DNA from: Pseudomonadota bacterium
Lineage (GTDB): Bacteria; Pseudomonadota; Gammaproteobacteria; Burkholderiales; Burkholderiaceae_C
Direction of reading: 5' to 3'
NCBI GenBank assembly: GCA_030535425.1
Contig: JAUNHQ010000020.1
Coordinates: forward strand, 1-40,259
DNA: 40,259 nucleotides
Shown here: piece by piece, positions 34,971 to 40,259 of the stretch
How the letters are laid out: every line of letters starts with the position of its first letter
Numbering within the stretch: position 1 is the stretch's first letter
Position numbers and translations under genes: made by a program
Notes under the pieces: model-generated
What the model was told of the DNA's origin: nothing
What the model saw: the letters and a program-made list of their open reading frames with translations, nothing else
The model's database searches: none

Positions 34971-35009
34971 GTGTGCCTGGCCGCTGCGCCAGGCGCGCGG
35001 CCAGCACAC
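34971..35009. promoter_or_regulatory. Very stable hairpin in the aldolase leader
   Basis: Outer stem 34971-34984 with 34997-35009 (13 bp, one bulged C), continued by GCGC/GCGC (34986-34989 with 34993-34996) over loop CAG: about 17 bp in 39 bases. It ends nine bases before the AGGAG of the aldolase gene (35019-35023). Confidence 0.6.
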
Positions 35010-35032
35010 CCATCGACCAGGAGACAACGCAC

Positions 35033-35785
35033 ATGACATCGCTGCAAGACCGGGTTTCGCCCGAAGAATGGGCACTGCGCGTGGATCTGGCCGCCTGCTA
35101 CCGCCTGGTGGCGCTGTACGGCTGGAGCGATCTGGTGTTCACCCACATCAGCGCGCGCGTGCCAGGGCCGGAGCACCACTTTCTCATCAACCCCTATGGC
35201 CTGCTGTTTGAGGAAGTCACCGCTTCCAGCCTCATCAAGGTCAATGCTCACTGCGAAAAGCAGCACGACAGCCCTTACCCGGTCAACCCGGCGGGCTTCA
35301 CCATCCACAGCTGCATCCACGCGGCGCGGCCCGACGTGGGCTGTGTGCTGCACACGCACAGCCGCGCCGGGGTGGCGGTCAGCGCGCAAAAGGCCGGGCT
35401 GCTGCCCATCAGCCAGCAAAGCACGTTCGTGCTGCCCTCCCTGGCTTATCACGACTATGAAGGCGTGGCCCTGCGCGACGATGAAAAACCCCGCCTGCAA
35501 GCCGATTTGGGGCAGGCCACGTACCTGATGCTGCGCAACCACGGCCTGCTGACCGTGGGCCCGCAGGTGGCCGACGCCTTCTTGGCCATGTACACCTTTG
35601 AAAACGCCTGCCGCATCCAGATCGACGCGCAAGCCGGCGGCGGCGAGCTGGTGCAGGTCAACCCGAGCATCCTGCAAGGCATGGCCCAGGTGGTGCGCAC
35701 CGTCACGGCCGGCCAGGGCACGCAAATTGCCTGGCCGGCCCTGCTGCGCCGGCTCAACCGTGAACTGCCGGGCTACGACCGTTGA
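35033..35785 (+). CDS. Class II aldolase/adducin family protein
   Basis: Encodes 250 residues; AGGAG at 35019-35023 fixes the ATG at 35033, against a longer frame from 34925. Zinc ligands of the class II aldolase fold are His107 and His109 (CVLHTHSRAG) and His170 (MLRNHGLLTVG), with an acidic catalytic candidate at Glu60/Glu61 (GLLFEEVTASSLIKV). The N-terminus has GWSDLVFTHISARVPG, typical of the family. Members cleave or epimerise sugar phosphates, or act on other small hydroxy acids; the substrate cannot be told. It is preceded by a strong hairpin and followed by a GST gene 91 bases on. Confidence 0.9.
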   Translation: MTSLQDRVSPEEWALRVDLAACYRLVALYGWSDLVFTHISARVPGPEHHFLINPYGLLFEEVTASSLIKVNAHCEKQHDSPYPVNPAGFTIHSCIHAARPDVGCVLHTHSRAGVAVSAQKAGLLPISQQSTFVLPSLAYHDYEGVALRDDEKPRLQADLGQATYLMLRNHGLLTVGPQVADAFLAMYTFENACRIQIDAQAGGGELVQVNPSILQGMAQVVRTVTAGQGTQIAWPALLRRLNRELPGYDR

Positions 35786-35793
35786 AGCCGATG

Positions 35794-35824
35794 CGCCGCC
35801 AGATGCGCGCGATGGCGCGTTTTT
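35794..35824 (+). terminator. Weak terminator candidate after the aldolase gene
   Basis: CGCCA (35797-35801) pairs with TGGCG (35813-35817), extended by two bp past a bulge, then five T (35820-35824). The stem is short, so read-through to the GST gene is likely. Confidence 0.4.
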
Positions 35825-35828
35825 CCAC

Positions 35829-35852
35829 CCGGCAGCGGCCGTTCGCTGCCGG
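35829..35852. promoter_or_regulatory. Perfect 9-bp hairpin before the GST start
   Basis: CCGGCAGCG (35829-35837) and CGCTGCCGG (35844-35852) with a six-base loop. It ends nine bases before the ATG at 35862 and 24 before the ATG at 35877. No T-run follows, so it is not a standard terminator. Confidence 0.45.
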
Positions 35853-35876
35853 CATGGCGTGATGCCGCCTTCTGCC

Positions 35877-36584
35877 ATGCTGCCCTTGCTCTACACCTTC
35901 CGCCGCTGCCCCTATGCCATGCGTGCGCGCTGGGCGCTGCACGTGGCCCGGGTGGCCGTGCGTCAGCACGAGGTGTCGCTGCGCGACAAGCCTGCGGCCA
36001 TGCTGGCGGCATCGCCCAAGGGCACGGTGCCGGTGCTGGTGCTGCCCGACGGGCAGGTGCTGGACGAGAGCCTGGACATCATGCGCTGGGCGCTGGCCCA
36101 GCACGATCCTGAAGGCTGGTTCACACCCGAGCGCGGCACGCTGGCCGACATGCTGGCGCTGGTGGCCGCGTGCGAGCAAGACTTCAAGCCGCACCTGGAC
36201 CGCAGCAAATACGCCACGCGCTACCGCAGCGAATGGGCCGAGAACAGCGCCGCAGGCGAAGCGGCCTTTGCCCAGGCGCACTGGGCAAAAGCGCTGGCGT
36301 TTTTGCAGCGGCTGGCGGCGCTGTTGCAGGGCGTGCAGGCAGATCACAGTGAGGGCGATAGCAAGGGCGGCAACAAGGACGGCAGTGGGCCGCCGCCGTA
36401 TCTGATGGGCCAGCGCCCCGCGCTGGCTGACTTTGCCATCGTGCCCTTTGTGCGGCAGCTGGCGCGGCACGACCCGGCGCGCTGGGCCCAGCACGCGCCG
36501 CCTGCCGTGGCGCGCTGGATGGCGGAGCTGCTGGCGCGGGCGGATTTTGAAGCGGTGATGCGCAGGGCCGCGCCAGGGGCTTAA
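35877..36584 (+). CDS. Glutathione S-transferase family protein
   Basis: Encodes 235 residues from the ATG at 35877 (240 from 35862). The N-terminal thioredoxin-like domain has a single Cys11 in YTFRRCPYAMRARWAL, then SPKGTVPVLVLPDGQVLDES (the cis-Pro and glutathione-binding ES) and DIMRWAL. The C-terminal domain is helical and ends near a conserved DFAIVPFVRQLA. A Cys-type active site suggests thiol-transferase or dehydroascorbate/omega-like chemistry rather than classical conjugation. A Gly/Asp/Ser/Lys-rich loop (about residues 160-172) is an insertion relative to most GSTs. Substrate unknown. Confidence 0.9.
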   Translation: MLPLLYTFRRCPYAMRARWALHVARVAVRQHEVSLRDKPAAMLAASPKGTVPVLVLPDGQVLDESLDIMRWALAQHDPEGWFTPERGTLADMLALVAACEQDFKPHLDRSKYATRYRSEWAENSAAGEAAFAQAHWAKALAFLQRLAALLQGVQADHSEGDSKGGNKDGSGPPPYLMGQRPALADFAIVPFVRQLARHDPARWAQHAPPAVARWMAELLARADFEAVMRRAAPGA

Positions 36585-36615
36585 GGCCCTGGCTGGGCGA
36601 CAGCGGCGCGGTGGG

Positions 36616-37545
36616 CTAGCGGCCAGGCGCCTGGCGGCCATCGTCACCACCACCCCCATCGCCGCCGCGTGCGGGCAGGGTGGCCAGCAGCACCCCCAGC
36701 AGGGCCACCCCCAGGGCCAGCCCTTGCAGGCGGCTGAGCGATTCGCCCAGCGCCAGCACGCCGGTCAGGGCGGTGCTGATGGGCAGCATGACGGTGAACA
36801 CGCCGGCTTGCGCGGCAGGCACGCTTTGCAAGCCGGTCATCCACAGCCACACCGTCCACATGCAGGCGGCCAGGGCGTAAAACACCAGCAGCGCCCAGGT
36901 GCCGGGGCCGATGGCGGCAAAGTCAAAATGCCAGGCCAGCCACAGGCCCCAGGGGGTGCTTAGCGCCAGGCCCCACAGGTTGATGAGCGCGCTGATGCGC
37001 CGGGGGCTGAGGCTGGCGGTCAAGCGCTTGCCGATGACGGCGTAGCTGGCTTCGCACAGCACGGCGGCCAGCAGCAGCGCATGGCCCAGCCAGGGGCGGG
37101 CGGCGCTGGCGGGGGCGCTGGCGGCCGATGCCGACAGCAGGCCAATGCCCAGCACGGCGCAGGCCACGGCGGCGGCGGTGCGCCAGCCGATGCGCTCGCG
37201 CAGAAAAACCCAGGACAGCAAGGCCACGGCCGCCGGGATGGCGGCCATGACGACCCCTGCCGAGGCGGCGCTGCTGAGCTTGACACCCCAGAGCATGCAC
37301 AGGGTGAACAAAAAATTGCCCAGCAAAGAGGTGAGAAACAGCAGGCTGCGGGTGCGCCGGTCAAGGGGCGGCTCGCTGACGGGTTTTTTCAGCCAGTGCA
37401 GCATGGCCAGCGCGCCAATGCCAAAGCGCAGCCAGGCCAGCAGCAGCACCGGAAAGATGGCCGCCAGCGGCTTGGACAAGGCCACGTACACGCCGACCAG
37501 GGTCATGGAAGCGGCCAGGCTGAGATAGGCCAGGAAGGCAGGCAT
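36616..37545 (-). CDS. EamA/DMT-family transporter
   Basis: Encodes 309 residues from the ATG at 37545; a GTG at 37555 would add four, but AAGG is better placed for the ATG. Ten hydrophobic helices arranged as two EamA halves are visible, beginning AYLSLAASMTLVGVYVALSK and LLLAWLRFGIGALAML, and the second half from PWLGHALLLAAVLCEASYAV. Such drug/metabolite exporters move amino acids, nucleosides or other small metabolites across the inner membrane. The C-terminus is a Gly/Asp-rich tail. It faces the GST gene tail to tail and is divergent from the L,D-transpeptidase. Confidence 0.9.
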   Translation of the reverse strand: MPAFLAYLSLAASMTLVGVYVALSKPLAAIFPVLLLAWLRFGIGALAMLHWLKKPVSEPPLDRRTRSLLFLTSLLGNFLFTLCMLWGVKLSSAASAGVVMAAIPAAVALLSWVFLRERIGWRTAAAVACAVLGIGLLSASAASAPASAARPWLGHALLLAAVLCEASYAVIGKRLTASLSPRRISALINLWGLALSTPWGLWLAWHFDFAAIGPGTWALLVFYALAACMWTVWLWMTGLQSVPAAQAGVFTVMLPISTALTGVLALGESLSRLQGLALGVALLGVLLATLPARGGDGGGGDDGRQAPGR

Positions 37546-37775
37546 GGGGCGGCACACCTTATTTGGAAAGGGGCTTGCTGTCTGGGGCAGGTCTCGGTGG
37601 TGTCACGTCGTGCGTTGCCGTGTGCGATGGGGGTGCCCGCCGTGCTCATTTCTGGGTGATGTCAAAGGGTGTGGCGCCTTGGGCATGACAGATTTTCTGC
37701 TTTTCTTGTGGAGTGGGCCGCGCTGACACGGGCAGCTTATCCGGTGCATGGGCTGGGCGTGCGACACTTGCACGC

Positions 37776-38429
37776 ATGTGGAAAACGCTTTTTAACGTGG
37801 CAGGTCGTGCCTGCCTGGGGCTGGCGCTGGTGGCCGGGCAGCAGGGGGTGCAGGCCGCAGGCGAGCAGCCGCCGCCTGCGGTGTGGCTGCTGGCCGATGC
37901 GGTGCGCCAAAGCGGTGATGCGCGCGATAGCCGTGGTGTGCAAAGCAGTTTTGCCGTGGTGGACAAGGCGGGGGCGCGGCTGTGGGTGTTTTCGGCACGG
38001 GGTGAGTTGCTGGCGCAGACCCCGGTGCTGCTGGGGCAGGCGCGCGGCGATGTGGCGCCACCAGACATTGGCACCCGCCCGCTCAGCCGCGTGCGGGCGC
38101 ACGAGAAGATCACGCCGGCCGGGCGCTTTGTGACCGAGCCGGGGGTGAACCACAAGGGCGAGGACATTGTGTGGCTGGACTATGACAGCGCCTTGTCCAT
38201 GCACCGCCTGCGCGATGTGCCGGGCGAGCAGCGGCCGCGCCGCATGGCATCGGGCAGTTTGGCGGACAAGCGCATTTCCTATGGCTGCATCAACGTGCCG
38301 CCGAATTTCTTTGACCAGCATGTGATGCCCTTGTTTGGCGATGGACACGGCGTGGTGTACATCCTGCCGGAAGAGCGCGATGTGGCCGAGGTGTTTCCGT
38401 TTGCACAGCAGGCGCCTGCGCGGCGTTGA
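37776..38429 (+). CDS. L,D-transpeptidase (YkuD family), exported
   Basis: Encodes 217 residues from the ATG at 37776. A short signal peptide (ACLGLALVAGQQGVQA) leads to a YkuD domain: FAVVDKAGARLWVFSARGEL, the turn TPAGRFVTEPG, His143 (SALSMHRL) and the catalytic Cys171 in SYGCINVPPNFF. These enzymes form 3-3 cross-links in peptidoglycan or anchor proteins to it, in the periplasm. The usual SHGC is SYGC here, which is found in a subset of the family, so activity is likely but not certain. It is convergent with the liv operon, with repeat F between them. Confidence 0.88.
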   Translation: MWKTLFNVAGRACLGLALVAGQQGVQAAGEQPPPAVWLLADAVRQSGDARDSRGVQSSFAVVDKAGARLWVFSARGELLAQTPVLLGQARGDVAPPDIGTRPLSRVRAHEKITPAGRFVTEPGVNHKGEDIVWLDYDSALSMHRLRDVPGEQRPRRMASGSLADKRISYGCINVPPNFFDQHVMPLFGDGHGVVYILPEERDVAEVFPFAQQAPARR

Positions 38430-38512
38430 CGCCTGACGTTTGCGCGCGCGTTTCACCGGCAGGGCCGCTGCTCGGGCGCGCAGCCCACGTGTGGGATGCC
38501 TGGCAGTTTAAT

Positions 38513-38568
38513 AAAAAATGCCATTTGCGCACGTTTGGCGCGGGCTTTTAGCTATAATAATAATAGCT
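38513..38568 (+). repeat. AGCTAT-type hairpin repeat, copy F
   Basis: ATGCCATTTGCGCA, then GCGGGCTTTTAGCTAT, then arms AGCTAT (38550-38555) and ATAGCT (38563-38568) around a 7-base loop, with T-rich sequence following on both strands. It lies between convergent genes (L,D-transpeptidase and livF) and could serve as a two-way terminator. Confidence 0.8.
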
Positions 38569-38611
38569 TTTATGCGTCGAAGGCTTGACGACAGCGTGCG
38601 GGCTGGAGCGA

Positions 38612-39313
38612 TCAGCCGCCCAAGTAGGCATCGCGCACGCGTGGGTCGGCCAGCAGTTCCTGGCCGCTGCCTTGCATGACGATGCGGCCGTTTTCCAGCA
38701 CGTAGCCGCGGTCGGCCAGCTTCAGCGCTTGGTTGGCGTTTTGCTCGACGAGGAAGATGGTCACGCCTTCCTGGCGCAGCTGCTCGATGGTTTCAAAGAT
38801 CTTCTGGATGATGATGGGCGCCAGGCCCAGCGAGGGCTCGTCCAGCAGCAGCAGGCGCGGGCGGCTCATGAGGGCGCGGCCAATGGCCAGCATTTGCTGC
38901 TCGCCGCCCGACATGGTGCCCGCGCGCTGGGCAAAGCGCTCTTTCAGGCGAGGAAACAGCGCCAGCACATGCTCCATGCGCGCCTGCATGTCGGCGCGCT
39001 CGCCAAAGAAGGCGCCCATGGCCAGGTTTTCCTCGACCGTGAGGCGGGCAAAGACGCGCCGGCCTTCGGGCGAGATGGCAATGCCCTTGCGCATGATTTG
39101 CGGCGTGCTTTGGCCCACCAGCTCTTCGCCTTCGAAGCGGATGGAGCCGCTGGCCGCGCGCGGGTCGCCGCACAGGGTCATCAGCAGGGTGGATTTGCCC
39201 GCGCCGTTGGCGCCGATGAGGGTGACGATTTCGCCTTGGGCCACTTGCAGGCTGACATCGTGCAGGGCCTGCACCTGGCCGTAGTAGGTGTTGACGTTGC
39301 TGAACTCAAGCAT
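38612..39313 (-). CDS. livF: Branched-chain amino acid ABC transporter ATPase LivF
   Basis: Encodes 233 residues. Walker A GANGAGKS (34-41), signature MSGGEQQMLAIGRALM, Walker B LLLLDEPSLGLAP, and H-loop residues in FLVEQN (the LivF form with Glu-Gln in place of His). The sequence ISPEGRRVFARLTVEENL is diagnostic of LivF. It couples ATP hydrolysis to uptake of leucine, isoleucine, valine or related substrates through LivH/LivM. Last gene of the reverse-strand livM-livG-livF unit. Confidence 0.96.
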   Translation of the reverse strand: MLEFSNVNTYYGQVQALHDVSLQVAQGEIVTLIGANGAGKSTLLMTLCGDPRAASGSIRFEGEELVGQSTPQIMRKGIAISPEGRRVFARLTVEENLAMGAFFGERADMQARMEHVLALFPRLKERFAQRAGTMSGGEQQMLAIGRALMSRPRLLLLDEPSLGLAPIIIQKIFETIEQLRQEGVTIFLVEQNANQALKLADRGYVLENGRIVMQGSGQELLADPRVRDAYLGG

Positions 39314-39360
39314 GTGCGCGCACTTTCAAGGAAGAGGGCATGACGCAGGATGGGCGCCCA

Positions 39361-40128
39361 TCAGGATTCGCCCAGGTAGGCCTTGATGACCTCGGGGTGG
39401 TTGCGCACGGCCTGCGGGCTGCCGTCGGCCAGCGGGCGGCCCTGGTTGACCACGTAGATGTGGTCGGAGATGCTCATGACCAGTTTCATGTCGTGCTCGA
39501 TCAGCAGCACGGTCAGGCCGTGCTGGTGGCGCAGCTCGGCGATGAGCTGCTCCAGCTCCTCGGTTTCGCGCGGGTTCAGGCCGGCGGCGGGCTCGTCCAG
39601 CATGAGCAGGGTGGGCCGGGTCATCATGCAGCGGGCGATTTCCAGGCGGCGCTGCTGGCCGTAGGCCAAAGTGGCGGCGGGGCGGTTGGCCACGTCGAGC
39701 AGGCGCACGCGCTCCAGCCACTGGGCGGCAAAGTCCATGGCCTGGCGCTCGCTGCGGCGAAAACCGGGGGTTTTCAGCAGCCCGGCCAGGTAGCCGGTGT
39801 TCAGGTGCCGGTGCTGGGCCACGAGCAGGTTTTCCACTGCCGTCATGTCCTTGAACAGGCGCACGTTCTGAAAGGTGCGCACCACGCCCTTGCGCGCGAT
39901 CTGGTGCCCGGCCAGGCCCGTGATGGGCTCGCCGCGCAGCAGGATTTGCCCGCCGGTGGGTTTGTAAAAACCGGTCATGCAGTTGAACACGGTGGTCTTG
40001 CCCGCGCCGTTGGGGCCGATGAGCGAGACCACTTGCTTTTCATGCACTTGCAAGGCCACGCCATCGACGGCCAGCAGGCCGCCAAAGCGCATTTGCAGGC
40101 CGCTCACATGGAGCAGGGGGGCGCTCAT
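39361..40128 (-). CDS. livG: Branched-chain amino acid ABC transporter ATPase LivG
   Basis: Encodes 255 residues. Walker A GPNGAGKT (38-45), LivG-type [20 protein letters not shown], signature-region [14 protein letters not shown], Walker [14 protein letters not shown], and H-loop [10 protein letters not shown]. It is the second ATPase of the Liv importer. The ATG (40126-40128) overlaps the livM stop codon (ATGA), indicating translational coupling. The gap to livF is 47 bases. Confidence 0.96.
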   Translation of the reverse strand: MSAPLLHVSGLQMRFGGLLAVDGVALQVHEKQVVSLIGPNGAGKTTVFNCMTGFYKPTGGQILLRGEPITGLAGHQIARKGVVRTFQNVRLFKDMTAVENLLVAQHRHLNTGYLAGLLKTPGFRRSERQAMDFAAQWLERVRLLDVANRPAATLAYGQQRRLEIARCMMTRPTLLMLDEPAAGLNPRETEELEQLIAELRHQHGLTVLLIEHDMKLVMSISDHIYVVNQGRPLADGSPQAVRNHPEVIKAYLGES

Positions 40129-40259
40129 GGCTGGGCCTCCTTGGCTTTGAGTTCCAGGTGCGGGCGCTGCATGGGCAGCAGGCCCTGCGGGCGCCAGACC
40201 ATCATCACGATCATCACCAGGCCGAACACGAGCATGCGGTATTCGGCAAAGCCGCGCAT
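40125..40259 (-). CDS. livM: Branched-chain amino acid permease LivM, 3' end only
   Basis: Only the last 44 residues lie in the window (in frame from the edge to the TGA at 40125-40127). They read [20 protein letters not shown], then [11 protein letters not shown] and a charged tail, matching the C-terminus of LivM inner-membrane permeases. Its stop overlaps the livG start. The rest of the gene is outside the window. Confidence 0.9.
   Translation of the reverse strand: MRGFAEYRMLVFGLVMIVMMVWRPQGLLPMQRPHLELKAKEAQP

Noticed and set aside
32649-35075. 808-codon open frame opposite tex
   Set aside because: Antisense shadow; tex has all its domains on the plus strand.

Overview
The window reads as chromosomal DNA of a high-GC betaproteobacterium, most likely family Comamonadaceae (Acidovorax / Comamonas / Alicycliphilus type). 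Three things point there: the conserved order lolB-ispE-tRNA-Gln-prs-rplY-pth, a methionine synthase split so that the homocysteine domain is a separate protein, and short intergenic hairpin repeats of the AGCTAT type. The genus cannot be fixed by eye. The window is dense, with about 35 genes, and shows no transposase, prophage, CRISPR array or rRNA. One tRNA gene is present.

Left part (1-8.9 kb): yggX, a DUF6817/TPR-like protein, creA, a stand-alone lipoyl H-protein coupled to a DsrE-like protein, a glycine-rich secreted protein with an IPTL-CTERM tail, the homocysteine-binding part of MetH, a coiled-coil membrane protein, a lone nitrate/sulfonate-type ABC ATPase and mutY.

Middle (8.9-19.4 kb): a dynamin-like GTPase lies between mutM and mutY and overlaps the mutY start. 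Next come a long TPR protein, lolB, ispE, tRNA-Gln(UUG), prs, rplY and pth (outer-membrane lipoprotein insertion, isoprenoid precursor, PRPP and translation functions), then hemL facing them.

Type IV pilus chemosensory block (19.8-30.0 kb): a 56-residue rubredoxin, then pilG, pilH, pilI, pilJ and a 2087-residue chpA. ChpA has three intact histidine phosphotransfer motifs, a CheA-type kinase core, a CheW domain and a receiver. A strong terminator ends the block.

Right part (30.2-40.3 kb): a diacylglycerol-kinase-family protein coupled to a calcineurin-like phosphoesterase, tex, a class II aldolase, a GST, an EamA exporter, an L,D-transpeptidase and the end of a branched-chain amino acid transporter operon (livM-livG-livF, reverse strand).

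The least expected signals are non-coding. Six copies of a ~55 bp repeat sit at gene borders; each carries a short AGCTAT-type stem, five of them with a loop of exactly seven bases. Two different dispersed palindromes appear to have inserted in frame inside tex. Strong dyads sit just before the start codons of several right-hand genes, and a terminator-like hairpin lies in the tex leader. Among proteins, the MutM-dynamin-MutY arrangement and the lipoyl H-protein/DsrE pair are the best candidates for uncharacterised functional links.
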